From the NCBI RefSeq assembly GCF_002001125.1, contig NZ_MUNV01000021.1, positions 1-44,776 of the forward strand: a DNA stretch of 44,776 nt, written 5' to 3'. The DNA is from Rhodanobacter sp. B04 (GTDB taxonomy: Bacteria; Pseudomonadota; Gammaproteobacteria; Xanthomonadales; Rhodanobacteraceae). Position numbers and translations under genes: made by a program. The notes under the pieces were generated by a model. That model was not told the DNA's origin. It made no database searches and saw nothing but the letters and a program-made list of their open reading frames with translations. The stretch's first letter is position 1. Each line of letters opens with the position of its first letter. Shown here piece by piece: positions 36,301 through 43,000 of this stretch.

Positions 36301-38982
36301 GAATTGCAGGACGCGATCATGGGCCTGATCGCCTCCGGCAGCGAGGCCAGCCTGCTCGATCGTCCCGGTGGCATCTTCGTGCGCCCCGCGCAGCAGTTGT
36401 CCAGCGAGGACCGGATGGTGGTGCAGGCCAGCGCACGCATCATCCTGGCCGACAACCGCGGCAGCCTGGCCGAACAGATCAGCCGGCGCCTGGTGGAAAC
36501 CCATGCGCCGCGCTTCGAACCGAGCCGACCGAAACGTATCGCCAGCACCCTCGCGCCGGCGGTATCCACGCTTCCTGTGCTGCAGTTGGCCAATCCGCAT
36601 GGCGGCTTCACCGCCGACGGTCGCGAATACGTGATCGTGCTGGCCGATGGCGACAGCACGCCGGCACCGTGGTCGAACGTGCTGGCCAACCCGCACTTCG
36701 GCACGGTGATCTCCGAGAGCGGCAGCGCCTATACCTGGGCCGAGAATGCGCACGAGTTCCGGCTGACCCCGTGGCACAACGATCCGGTCGGCGACGCCGG
36801 CGGCGAGGCGCTGTACCTGCGCGACGAGGAAACCGGCCAGGTGTGGTCGCCGACGCCGTTGCCCGCGCGTGGCAACGGCGAGTACATCACCCGCCATGGC
36901 TTCGGCTACAGCGTGTTCGAGCACACCGAGGACGGCATCCATTCCGAGTTGTGGGTCTATGTGGCGCTGGATGCCTCGGTGAAATTCTCGGTGCTGAAGT
37001 TGCGCAACGACTCCGGCCAGCCGCGCAAGCTCAGCGTCACCGGCTACGTCGAGTGGCTGCTGGGCGATCTGCGCGAGAAGACCGCGATGCACGTGGTCAC
37101 CGAATCCGATCCCGCCAGCGGCGCGCTGTTCGCGCGCAACGCGTACAACAGCGAGTTCCCGAACCGGGTGGCGTTCTTCGACCTCGAAGATCCCGCGCGC
37201 AGCATCGACGGCGACCGCGGCGAATTCATCGGCCGCAACGGCAGTATGGGCGCACCCGCCGCACTGGGTCGCACGCATCTGTCCGGCCGCCTCGGCACCG
37301 GACTCGATCCCTGCGCGGCGCTGCAGTCGAACCTGACGCTGGATGACGGCGAGCAGCGGCAGGTGATCTTCCGGCTCGGGCTGGGCCGCAATGCCAGCGA
37401 TGCCGGCGCGCTGGTGCAGCGTTTCCGCGGCAACGGCTCGGCCGCCGATGCGCTGGCCAAGGTGCGTGCGCACTGGGCGCGTACGCTGGGCGCCGTGCAG
37501 GTCCGCACGCCGGAACCCGCGCTCGATGTGCTGGCCAACGGCTGGCTGCTGTACCAGACCATCGCCTGCCGGTTGTGGGCACGCAGTGGGTACTACCAGT
37601 CCGGCGGTGCGTTCGGTTTCCGCGACCAGCTGCAGGATTCGATGGCGGTGATCCACGCCGCGCCCGAACTGGCACGCGTGCAAGTGCTGCTGTGCGCCGC
37701 CCACCAGTTCCCCGAAGGCGACGTGCAGCACTGGTGGCATCCGCCGCTGGATCGCGGCGTGCGCACCACCTGTTCCGACGACTACCTGTGGCTGCCACTG
37801 GCCGCCAGTCGTTACGTACTGGCCACCGCCGACACCGGCGTGCTGGACGAGAAGGTCGGCTATATCGAAGGTCGGCCGCTGCATCCGGGCGAGGAGTCGT
37901 ACTACGACCTGCCGCAACATTCCGGCCTGCGCGAAACGCTGTACCAGCATTGCGTGCGCGCGATCGAGCACAGCCTGCCGCGCGGCACGCACGGGCTGCC
38001 GCTGATTGGCAGCGGCGACTGGAACGACGGCATGAACCGGGTCGGCGAGAAGGGCTTCGGCGAAAGCGTGTGGCTGGGCTTCTTCTCCTGCGAAGTGCTG
38101 ACGCGCTTCGCCGAAGTGGCGCGGCTGCATGCGGACGAAACCTTCGCACTGCGCTGCGAGGACGAAGTCGCCAAGCTGCGCCACGCGCTGGAACAGCACG
38201 CCTGGGATGGCGCCTGGTATCGCCGCGCCTACTTCGACGACGGCACGCCGCTCGGCTCCAGCGGCAACGACGAATGCCGCATCGACTCGATCGCGCAGAG
38301 CTGGTCGGTGCTGTCCCATGCCGGCTCGCCCGAACGCCAGCAGCAGGCGATGACCTCGCTCGACCAGCATCTGGTGCGTCGCGACGCCGGCCTGGTGCAG
38401 CTGCTCGATCCTCCATTCGACAAATCGCCACTCGACCCCGGCTACATCAAGGGCTACGTGCCCGGCGTGCGCGAAAACGGCGGCCAGTACACCCACGCCG
38501 CGATCTGGGCCACGATGGCCTTCGCCGAACTCGGCGACAGCGCACGCGCGTGGGAACTGCTGCGCATGATCAACCCAGTCAACCACGGCAGCGACGCTAC
38601 CGAAATGGACATCTACAAAGTCGAGCCCTATGTGGTCAGCGCCGACGTCTACGGGATCGAGCCGCACGTCGGCCGCGGCGGCTGGAGCTGGTACACCGGC
38701 TCCGCCGGCTGGATGTACCGGCTGATCGTGGAGTCACTGCTCGGCCTGCGGCTGGAGGCCGCTTGCCTGCGCTTCGCCCCGGTGCTGCCGGCGGAGTGGG
38801 AAGGTTTCTCGCTGGACTACCGTCATCACGACACGCTGTACCGGATCCACGTGCGGCAAAGCGACACCGGCACGCGCGGCATGGTGTGGCTGGATGGCGT
38901 GGCGCAGGCGGACGGCTGCATTGCGCTGGCCGACGACGGAGTGGGGCACGACGTGGAACTCAACTGGCCGCGGCCGGGCTGA
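30310..38982 (+). CDS. ndvB: Cyclic beta-1,2-glucan synthase-like protein (GT84-GH94)
   Basis: 2890 residues, similar in length to Rhizobiaceae NdvB/ChvB. The N-terminal ~420 residues are a cytosolic helical domain. Membrane segments at ~424-477 flank the GT84 synthase, with the ITLDTDTELPRD DxD motif at ~650 and RHRWIRGDWQ at ~799; further helices are at ~847-887 and ~990-1012. A glucoamylase-like domain follows (DNLQ.., SPTNIGMALLANLAGYDFGF, ~1043-1545). The C-terminal half is a GH94 phosphorylase with GSGDWNDGMN (catalytic Asp ~2573). It makes and sizes beta-1,2-glucan, which is exported as osmoregulated periplasmic glucan. The start is a TTG at 30310 with AAGGA nine bases upstream; the much longer open frame upstream is an artefact of GC bias. 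No exporter gene (ndvA/chvA) is next to it. Confidence 0.9.
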   Translation: MNIGSLLDLLKLRHLRALRRRRAAARTKPEQEPALRSELFSAEQMERHGQLLAGQHRLSLRANADLLLARLADNEAVLTHTCERLTGATRRKRRITPAGEWLLDNFYLVEEQIRIARRHLPKGYSRELPRLANGPSAGLPRVYDLALEIISHGDGRIDTASLSRFLAAYQSVTPLRLGELWAVPIMLRLALIENLRRVAARVMADWRYRGKAAHWADAMTATAEHDPNSVVLVVADMARSNPPMTGPFVAEMARRLQGQSPALALPLSWIEQRLSASGQSIEHLVQLEAQQQAANQVSISNSIGSLRLLSAIDWRDFVEHNSVVEQTLREDPAGVYAAMDFATRDRYRHVVEAIARRHRLGEPQVAEAAIALCQAQAPTETTPAPMPQHVGYYLIEHGRRMLEQRLGIRPTLAETLRRGFDKAPLPIYLGLLALLTFAFARPLVLAAAHDRLPLWGLIAIALPSLILASQLALSLLNWLATLAISPQQLPRMDYSAGIPASARTLVAIPSLLTSTQDVEDLVEALEVRFLGNQDEHLHFALLTDFADAASETLPEDAALLRLARRRIEALNDRYASHVADRFFLFHRPRRWNPAERAWMGHERKRGKLADLNALLRGKQADSDTPLRGTAHERFMLIVGDIAALPPVQYVITLDTDTELPRDSAHEFVGTIDHPLNRAVYDAEQRRVVSGYAILQPRVGISLPSTARSRYAQLYGSDAGIDPYTRMVSDVYQDVFHEGSFIGKGIYAIDPFERTLDGRFPENRILSHDLVEGCHARAGLLSDVQLYEEYPALYNADVKRRHRWIRGDWQLLPWLLPWAPTAHDGWRRNALTALSRWKILDNLRRSLVPTSLLVLLIAGWLLLSPVFSWMLAVLAMVLVPPLLAALLDLAQKPQDVQLDQHLRAAWRAGGQHLARMALALAWLPHEVQYSLDAIGRTLWRMTISHRRLLQWQTSSEVARRSSNAAAALWRLMWIGPVLALGLSVALALQRPLVLVLAAPLLALWLLSPSIAWWISQPRRLSAFAPSAVQLRFLRTLARRTWAFFDNQVGPADHWLPPDNLQEQPGPAIAHRTSPTNIGMALLANLAGYDFGFLSAGRLLQRSEHTLATMLRLARHRGHFYNWYDTLSLQPLAPLYISAVDSGNLAGHLLTLRPGLLALPDEPVFQPRVLQGLLDTLHALHDALESSQASALQLLQQELLDALAAPPATTSAALALLQRQLDLAHALARQLSVAAGSDAEFWLAALLEQASELCDEASAFNLDPPADDDSVFRGIPTLRQLAQIEPLCWSADAGADALREHARERIVLIERLAQQAGELAQMDYRFLYDSTRDLLAIGYNVDERRLDASYYDLLASEARLASFVAIAQGQLPQDNWFSLGRLLTTSGGEPVLLSWTGSMFEYLMPMLVMPSYEGTLLDQTCRAAVARQIEYGNQLGVPWGVSESGYNTLDAHFTYQYRAFGVPGLGLKRGLGDDVVIAPYATALAMMVAPAAATRNLQRLAESGAQGRFGLYEAIDYTPARLPLGQSSALVRSFMAHHQGMSLLALDYALLDRPMQRRFESEPPFQATSLLLQERIPKTAAEYLHASGFPELDDPSHATEARLRVFADPDRPRPAVQLLSNGHYHVMLSSAGGGYSRCGELAVTRWREDITRDHWGMFCYLRDVASGEYWSTTYQPTLKKTELFEAIFSDARAEFRVRERDFDAHTEIVVSPEDDIELRRTRITNRSRTRRTIELTSYAEVVLAPPVADALHPAFSKLFVQTELVRELQAILCTRRPRAHDEAVPWMCHLLAVHDADIDEISYETDRARFLGRGRSAAQPQMLDREQARLSNSAGSVLDPVVAIRCRITLEPEQSATVDLVTGMAHSRDACLQLIGKYRDRHLADRVFDLAWTHSQVLLRQLNASLADAQLYEHMATSIIYPNANLRAEAAVLRGNRRGQSGLWGQAISGDLPIVLLQISDPARIELVRQLVQAHAYWRLKGLAVDLVIWNEDRAGYRQELQDAIMGLIASGSEASLLDRPGGIFVRPAQQLSSEDRMVVQASARIILADNRGSLAEQISRRLVETHAPRFEPSRPKRIASTLAPAVSTLPVLQLANPHGGFTADGREYVIVLADGDSTPAPWSNVLANPHFGTVISESGSAYTWAENAHEFRLTPWHNDPVGDAGGEALYLRDEETGQVWSPTPLPARGNGEYITRHGFGYSVFEHTEDGIHSELWVYVALDASVKFSVLKLRNDSGQPRKLSVTGYVEWLLGDLREKTAMHVVTESDPASGALFARNAYNSEFPNRVAFFDLEDPARSIDGDRGEFIGRNGSMGAPAALGRTHLSGRLGTGLDPCAALQSNLTLDDGEQRQVIFRLGLGRNASDAGALVQRFRGNGSAADALAKVRAHWARTLGAVQVRTPEPALDVLANGWLLYQTIACRLWARSGYYQSGGAFGFRDQLQDSMAVIHAAPELARVQVLLCAAHQFPEGDVQHWWHPPLDRGVRTTCSDDYLWLPLAASRYVLATADTGVLDEKVGYIEGRPLHPGEESYYDLPQHSGLRETLYQHCVRAIEHSLPRGTHGLPLIGSGDWNDGMNRVGEKGFGESVWLGFFSCEVLTRFAEVARLHADETFALRCEDEVAKLRHALEQHAWDGAWYRRAYFDDGTPLGSSGNDECRIDSIAQSWSVLSHAGSPERQQQAMTSLDQHLVRRDAGLVQLLDPPFDKSPLDPGYIKGYVPGVRENGGQYTHAAIWATMAFAELGDSARAWELLRMINPVNHGSDATEMDIYKVEPYVVSADVYGIEPHVGRGGWSWYTGSAGWMYRLIVESLLGLRLEAACLRFAPVLPAEWEGFSLDYRHHDTLYRIHVRQSDTGTRGMVWLDGVAQADGCIALADDGVGHDVELNWPRPG

Positions 38983-39018
38983 CTCGCCGACGAACTACGA
39001 GCATCGGCGGCCCGCAGC

Positions 39019-40014
39019 TCAACGATCCAGCGGGCTGAGCACGCCGTGGCCGCCACGGTTGAGCACATGCGTGTAGATCTGGGTCGTGGCGACGTCCTTG
39101 TGGCCGAGCAGTTCCTGGATCGTGCGGATGTCCTGGCCAGCCTCCAGCAGATGGGTGGCAAAGGAATGCCGCAAGGTGTGGCAGGTCGCCGGCTTCACGA
39201 TGCCGGCCCTGATCCGCGCCGCGCGCACCGCGCGTTGCAGCCCCGCCTCGTCGAGGTGGTGACGCCGCGGATCGCCGCCGCGCGGATCGCGCGAAAGCCT
39301 GCCGGAGGGAAACACATATTGCCAACCCGGCTCGCGCGGCGCCGACGGGTACTTGCGCGCCAGCGCATGCGGCAACCACACCGCACCATGGCCCGCCGCC
39401 AGATCCCGCTGGTGAATCAGACGCACCCGCCCGATCTGTGCAGTCAACCCCGCGTGCAGCCGCTGCGGCAACGGCACATGCCGATCCTTGCCGCCCTTGC
39501 CGTCCCGCACGCAGATCTGGTTGAGCCCGAAGTCCACATCTTTGACGCGCAGGCGCACGCACTCCATCAGACGCAGGCCCGACCCGTACAGGAGCGACGC
39601 CATCAACGCGAAGCAGCCGTCCATCATCGCCAGCAACCGACTCACTTCATCGCGCGAAAGCACCACCGGCACCCGTTGCGGACGCTTCGCCCGCACGATC
39701 GTCTCCATCCATGGCAACTCGATCACCAACACTTCCCGATACAGGAACAGCAAGGCCGAAAGCGCCTGGTTCTGGGTCCCCGCCGCCACCTGTCCCCGCG
39801 TCGCCAGCGTGCTGAGAAAACCCTCCACCTCCGCAACGCCCATGTCCCGCGGATGCCGCTTGTCGTTGGCCAGAATGAACCGCCGGATCCAGCCCACATA
39901 CGCCTGCTCCGTGCGCAGGCTGTAATGCTTCAAACGCAACCGCGCCCGCACCTGATCCAGCAACCGAGGCGTTCTCGCCTCCGTTACGCCCTCACTTTCA
40001 TCTGCGTAACTCAT
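39019..40014 (-). CDS. intI: Integron integrase (tyrosine recombinase)
   Basis: 331 residues. The tyrosine recombinase residues are all present: Arg148 ([19 protein letters not shown]), His279-x-x-Arg282 ([15 protein letters not shown]), His305 (LLGHKDVAT) and the nucleophile Tyr314 (TQIYTHV). The region [15 protein letters not shown] to WQYVFPS (residues ~211-236) is the IntI-specific insertion that separates integron integrases from XerC/D. The SAM-like N-terminal domain begins at ~17 ([20 protein letters not shown]). The gene is intact, so the array is probably still active. A GAGGG site lies just upstream of the ATG. It is divergent from the cassettes, with 174 bp up to the first cassette ORF. 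No LexA box was seen in that space. Confidence 0.97.
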   Translation of the reverse strand: MSYADESEGVTEARTPRLLDQVRARLRLKHYSLRTEQAYVGWIRRFILANDKRHPRDMGVAEVEGFLSTLATRGQVAAGTQNQALSALLFLYREVLVIELPWMETIVRAKRPQRVPVVLSRDEVSRLLAMMDGCFALMASLLYGSGLRLMECVRLRVKDVDFGLNQICVRDGKGGKDRHVPLPQRLHAGLTAQIGRVRLIHQRDLAAGHGAVWLPHALARKYPSAPREPGWQYVFPSGRLSRDPRGGDPRRHHLDEAGLQRAVRAARIRAGIVKPATCHTLRHSFATHLLEAGQDIRTIQELLGHKDVATTQIYTHVLNRGGHGVLSPLDR

Positions 40015-40110
40015 ACACCCTCAAAAATGTCGGATAACACCAGCATCCTGCCCCCATAGCCACCATGGCGCTGCAGCCCAAGTGCATGATCTGATGTAGG
40101 AGTTCGCTGC

Positions 40111-40139
40111 TTGAACGGTCAGAAACGGCACCGCATACT
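40111..40139 (+). promoter_or_regulatory. Candidate cassette promoter Pc
   Basis: TTGAAC (40111-40116), a 17-bp spacer and CATACT (40134-40139), reading toward the cassettes and ending 35 bp before the attI crossover. Four of six bases match the sigma-70 consensus in each box. In this integron the promoter would thus lie in the attI leader rather than inside intI as in class 1 integrons. Confidence 0.5.
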
Positions 40140-40180
40140 CCGCGCAACACCCCGCTTTTGGGGTCTACTTAGCGTTAGCC
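40111..40180 (+). other. attI site (integration point for cassettes)
   Basis: The core site GTTAGCC is at 40174-40180, with cleavage expected after its G. To its left lie an ACCCC/GGGGT hairpin (40149-40164) and TCTACTTAGC. The left limit is approximate. The GTTAGCC half that belongs to cassette 1 pairs with GGCTAAC at the start of attC1, which confirms the boundary. Confidence 0.8.
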
Positions 40181-40188
40181 TTTACTCT

Positions 40189-40569
40189 ATGAAAACGTAC
40201 GAAGGACTTGATGCCCAAGGACGTGTCATCTACTTCGAGGTGCCAAATGCCATGCTTTCGCGTCGCGCTGCGTGCAAGCTCGTATCGCGCATTCCTGGCG
40301 TCTCGCTCACAACCCAGCCTAGCCTTTGGCCATTTGGTGGCGACGATGTTTTCTGCAAGTTCGAGCTGCACGGAAAGCACTTCGAGCTGTGGGAGCCATA
40401 CGGCGACAACAGCCGCTTCCATGTTGCAGCAAAGCCCTTGGAGTCATGTGGCGCTTTGCAAAATCTCCGCGACGCCTTCCAACAGCATCACCCTATCTCA
40501 GGCATCACGCGTTGGCTCATACTCGTAGCTGGCTTGGCACTTGTTTGCTTTCGTTTGCTCGCAAACTGA
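40189..40569 (+). CDS. Cassette 1: unknown protein with a C-terminal membrane helix
   Basis: 126 residues from ATG 40189 (MKTYEGLDAQGRVIYFEVPN); the frame is open upstream to 40111 but crosses attI. The polar part contains LVSRIPGVSL, KFELHGKHFELWEPYGD and HVAAKPLES. A single helix (WLILVAGLALVCFRLLA) ends the protein, so it is tail-anchored. The ATG lies only eight bases after the attI core, with no clear Shine-Dalgarno sequence. It is the first cassette, hence closest to Pc and the most recently acquired if the usual rule holds. Not recognised. Confidence 0.7.
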   Translation: MKTYEGLDAQGRVIYFEVPNAMLSRRAACKLVSRIPGVSLTTQPSLWPFGGDDVFCKFELHGKHFELWEPYGDNSRFHVAAKPLESCGALQNLRDAFQQHHPISGITRWLILVAGLALVCFRLLAN

Positions 40570-40573
40570 GGCC

Positions 40574-40630
40574 GGCTAACAATTCGTTCAAGGCGGACGG
40601 CTTCGCCGCCGCTTAACTCAAGCGTTAGGC
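40574..40630 (+). repeat. attC1
   Basis: 57 bp: R'' GGCTAAC, central palindrome GCGGACGGCTTCGCCGCCGC, R' GTTAGGC (40624-40630). Closes cassette 1. Confidence 0.95.
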
Positions 40631-40935
40631 TTCAAGAGCATTTCCGGTTGGTGCCAGGTCAACGCCAGCATCTCGGTCAGGCTTCGCATCAGCATCGTTT
40701 CTTCGTTGTGCTTCCGGCCAGCCTGCGAGTGTTGCTCGTGGGCGCTTGGTTGGCTTTCGCAGCGTGCGCGCCGGTGTTTGTTTGCGTCTCCATCTCGGTT
40801 TCGGCGGGCGCGGTACGTCGCAACGTCACCACTTCGTCAGCGGGTCGTCTGTCGCACGCAGGCTCCTACCTTTCCGCGTTCTTGTCGCGCGTTTGGTGTG
40901 GCACTATCGTTCGCCAAAGGGTGGGCTTCCGTACC
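40631..40935. other. Cassette 2 body: no credible ORF, A-depleted plus strand
   Basis: About 305 bp between attC1 and attC2. A plus-strand frame stays open from 40648 to 40941, but its translation (runs such as FVCVSISVSAG, arginine/serine-rich tail) does not look like a protein and it has no good ribosome binding site. In 40701-40820 only five of 120 plus-strand bases are A. The 3' part (from GCAGGCTCC to ACTATCGTTCG, ~40857-40912) resembles the corresponding part of cassette 4. It probably carries a non-coding RNA or only the attC. Confidence 0.6.
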
Positions 40936-40992
40936 GCCTAACAGTTCGTTCAAGGCGGACGGCTTCGCCGCCGCTTAACTCCAGCGTTAGGC
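40936..40992 (+). repeat. attC2
   Basis: 57 bp: R'' GCCTAAC, same central palindrome, R' GTTAGGC (40986-40992); CTCCAG variant of the L' side. Confidence 0.95.
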
Positions 40993-41024
40993 CTAAGGAT
41001 CATTCACAAGGGAGTGTCAAGAAT

Positions 41025-41318
41025 ATGAATCCAGTTCCACGTACTGCTATGGCTTTTCTATTTGCTACGCTTCTAAGCGTAAGTAGCTACACACTTTTGT
41101 CTACTGGCATCATTGCCGTATTGGTGGCTCTATCTTGCTCTTTGGTCTTCATGGCGATTAGCGCAAACGCCAAGGAAATTAGGGCAAATGGAAAGTCAAT
41201 TGGCTTCACAAGTGGTCGCTTGCTGCCGATCGCGGGATTGAATTTCGCGACACTTTTTACCGCTCTCGCGATATTAGTCGCCGTTCTACACGGAGTGTCC
41301 CAGGCAATTGCGGCCTAA
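41025..41318 (+). CDS. Cassette 3: small membrane protein
   Basis: 97 residues from ATG 41025 with a GGAG site ten bases upstream; the stop TAA lies in the R'' box of attC3 (GCCTAAC). Two N-terminal hydrophobic segments (MAFLFATLLSVSSYTLL; IAVLVALSCSLVFMAIS) and a C-terminal one (LNFATLFTALAILVAVL) flank a short basic loop (AKEIRANGKSIGF). Function is not recognised. The longer upstream frame runs through attC2 and is ignored. Confidence 0.75.
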   Translation: MNPVPRTAMAFLFATLLSVSSYTLLSTGIIAVLVALSCSLVFMAISANAKEIRANGKSIGFTSGRLLPIAGLNFATLFTALAILVAVLHGVSQAIAA

Positions 41319-41369
41319 CAACTCGTTCAAGGCGGACGGCTTCGCCGCCGCTTAACTCAAGCGTTAGGC
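41313..41369 (+). repeat. attC3
   Basis: 57 bp: R'' GCCTAAC, R' GTTAGGC (41363-41369). Overlaps the stop codon of the cassette 3 gene. Confidence 0.95.
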
Positions 41370-41672
41370 GGCAGAGCAGCATCCTTTTGTAGTCGTATCG
41401 CGCGCGTCCTTTTCTCGCTCTGCATCAATTGCGCGGGTCATGTTGTTTCGGGCTGGCCTGCGTTGTCGTCTGTCGTGCGCTTGGTCGTTCGTCGTGTGTT
41501 GCGCGCGTTGGCGTATTTCGCATCTTCTGGCTTTGTCGTGCGCGCGGTTTGTCGCAGCGTGGCTTTTGTGGTCAGCGGTTCGTTCTTCGCGCGCAGGCCA
41601 CAACCTTCTCGGCATTGCCGGGCTTTCAAAGCAGCGCTATCGTGCAGGTCACCGACGGCGTAGCGTGCTGCC
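41370..41672. other. Cassette 4 body: no credible ORF, 74-base stretch without any A
   Basis: About 303 bp between attC3 and attC4. From 41441 to 41514 the plus strand has no A at all, and 41441-41590 has four A in 150 bases. The minus strand therefore lacks T and with it stop codons, so the minus-strand open frames here (for example 41364-41615) are expected by composition and not evidence of a gene. The composition and part of the sequence recall cassette 2. Confidence 0.65.
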
Positions 41673-41728
41673 GTCTAACCAGTCATTCAAGCGGACGGCT
41701 CCGCCGCCGCTTAATTCCAGCGTTAGGC
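41673..41728 (+). repeat. attC4
   Basis: 56 bp, the most divergent site of the array: R'' GTCTAAC, CATTCAAGCGGAC in place of CGTTCAAGGCGGAC, GCTCCGCC loop, TTAATTCCAG, R' GTTAGGC (41722-41728). Confidence 0.93.
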
Positions 41729-41749
41729 TTCAAATTGAAACTAAAGGTA

Positions 41750-42181
41750 ATGATTGCAGATCTGGGGAATATTCCGCGGCCACTCGGCATGGTTGCGGTG
41801 GCTTCGATCCTCCTCAGTGTGGTCTTGCTACTTACTGCCGTCATTCCCGGCGCCCCTTTCACCCTCGCTGGCACGCTCATCTCTCACGAGGACATGTGGG
41901 CATCGGGTGAGGCAATTGCCATCTTGGTTTCAGTCCCGCTCATGGTGGCGGTAAGCATTGGCATAGTGCTTCGCTGTGGTTGGGTGCGTCCTTTGCTTAT
42001 TGTCTTACCCGTGCTGCAGTACTTGCCGTTCCAAGTGCTGCACTGGTTGTTTGGCGCGCCAAACCCCACCCCATCGCTTCTGCAATATGCGCTAGGCTGC
42101 GGCAGTTGGGCCGCAATTACCCTTGTCTATTTCTCTGTTAGCGTCCGCGCAAAGGGGTACTTCCAAAGTGGGCGCGCCTAA
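41750..42181 (+). CDS. Cassette 5: four-helix membrane protein
   Basis: 143 residues from ATG 41750 (MIADLGNIPRPLG), with AAAGG just upstream. Four hydrophobic segments: MVAVASILLSVVLLLTAVIP, IAILVSVPLMVAVSIGIVL, PLLIVLPVLQYLPFQVL and SWAAITLVYFSVSV. The loop GTLISHEDMWASG is polar. The stop falls in the R'' box of attC5. The family is not recognised; the topology is consistent with a small inner-membrane protein. Confidence 0.78.
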   Translation: MIADLGNIPRPLGMVAVASILLSVVLLLTAVIPGAPFTLAGTLISHEDMWASGEAIAILVSVPLMVAVSIGIVLRCGWVRPLLIVLPVLQYLPFQVLHWLFGAPNPTPSLLQYALGCGSWAAITLVYFSVSVRAKGYFQSGRA

Positions 42182-42232
42182 CCATTCGTTCAAGGCGGAC
42201 GGCTACGCCGCCGCTTAACTCCAGCGTTAGGC
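42176..42232 (+). repeat. attC5
   Basis: 57 bp: R'' GCCTAAC, loop variant GGCTACGCC, R' GTTAGGC (42226-42232). Confidence 0.95.
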
Positions 42233-42237
42233 TTCAC

Positions 42238-42636
42238 ATGGCTACTCCAAGAGAATCGTGGCTCAACAACACCGAGGCTTCCTCCGATGCATTGGATGCT
42301 TTGTTGCTTGCCATCCCTGCGCTTCCGGGGAACTACATTGATCTGCTAGCCAGAGGTAACGGTGGTGAGGTGGAGCTTGCGATATCCCCTTACAACTTCT
42401 GCCTAGACTCTGCTGAAGCTGCATTGGACTATTGGGCTAGTGGCACCTACACGATGAAAAATGTGTTCGTGTTCGGCGGTAACGGAAGTGGGTCACTTCT
42501 TGCGTTCGACATGCGTGCACCGGAGCCTTGGCCTGTCATCAGCTTCGACCCAATCGATCCTGAGGGCAGCATAGAGAACATAGCAACCGACTTTTCTTCC
42601 TTTCTTTCTCTGGTGACTCTAGGCAATACAGCCTAA
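42238..42636 (+). CDS. Cassette 6: SMI1/KNR4 (SUKH)-like protein
   Basis: 132 residues; ATG only five bases after attC5, no clear ribosome binding site. The sequence MATPRESWLNNTEASSDALDALL is followed by LPGNYIDLLARGNGGEVELA, then FVFGGNGSGSLLAFDMR and WPVISFDPIDPEGSIENIA, with DFSSFLSLV at the end. The order and the G-N-G-S-G/D-P pattern match SUKH-fold proteins, which commonly serve as immunity proteins to contact-dependent toxins. No toxin gene lies next to it. The stop TAA is inside attC6. The fold call is reasonable; the immunity role is inference. Confidence 0.72.
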   Translation: MATPRESWLNNTEASSDALDALLLAIPALPGNYIDLLARGNGGEVELAISPYNFCLDSAEAALDYWASGTYTMKNVFVFGGNGSGSLLAFDMRAPEPWPVISFDPIDPEGSIENIATDFSSFLSLVTLGNTA

Positions 42637-42687
42637 CCACTCGTTCAAGGCGGACGGCTTCGCCGCCGCTTAACTCCAGCGTTAGAC
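42631..42687 (+). repeat. attC6
   Basis: 57 bp: R'' GCCTAAC, R' GTTAGAC (42681-42687). Confidence 0.95.
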
Positions 42688-42703
42688 AACAAGAGAGTGT
42701 CAG

Positions 42704-42922
42704 ATGGAACTGAACTGGAAGCGTGGACTGACCAGGCTTTACATTGTCCTTTGGGGTCTCTGGCTCATATTTGTAGCTATCCGTACCGTGGTTGCTACGC
42801 CGTCGATATTCGTTGGCTCTATCCCGGGCTTTGTTGTCGTAGGGTTCGTCATAACCGGCTTGATATTTCCTGCCCTGTTGTTGCTAGCGTTTCGTTGGGC
42901 CGGCAAGGGCTTCTCTCGGTAG
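42704..42922 (+). CDS. Cassette 7: small membrane protein
   Basis: 72 residues from ATG 42704, with AGAGTG a few bases upstream. Two long hydrophobic segments (LYIVLWGLWLIFVAIRTVV; IFVGSIPGFVVVGFVITGLIFPALLLLAF) separated by a short loop, and a basic tail RWAGKGFSR. It fills most of the cassette (308 bp, the shortest of the array). Not recognised. Confidence 0.7.
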   Translation: MELNWKRGLTRLYIVLWGLWLIFVAIRTVVATPSIFVGSIPGFVVVGFVITGLIFPALLLLAFRWAGKGFSR

Positions 42923-42938
42923 GCGTCGTGTCGCACCC

Positions 42939-42995
42939 GTCTAACATTTCGTTCAAGGCGGACGGCTACGCCGCCGCTTAACTCAAGCGTTAGGC
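42939..42995 (+). repeat. attC7
   Basis: 57 bp: R'' GTCTAAC, loop variant GGCTACGCC, R' GTTAGGC (42989-42995). Confidence 0.95.
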
Positions 42996-43000
42996 CGCAA

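Noticed and set aside
32173..38667. Minus-strand open frame of 2164 codons opposite the glucan synthase gene
   Set aside because: It is the complement of a strongly GC3-biased gene. The translation is rich in R, Q, H and G without any domain, while the plus strand carries clear GT84 and GH94 motifs.
40015..40110. LexA-controlled promoter for intI
   Set aside because: No CTGT-N8-ACAG pattern was found upstream of the intI start, so SOS control is not supported by this sequence.
41364..41615. Minus-strand ORF of 83 codons in cassette 4
   Set aside because: The minus strand lacks T here, so stop codons are rare by composition. The product is a run of R, A, D and T without signal or motif, and it begins inside attC territory.
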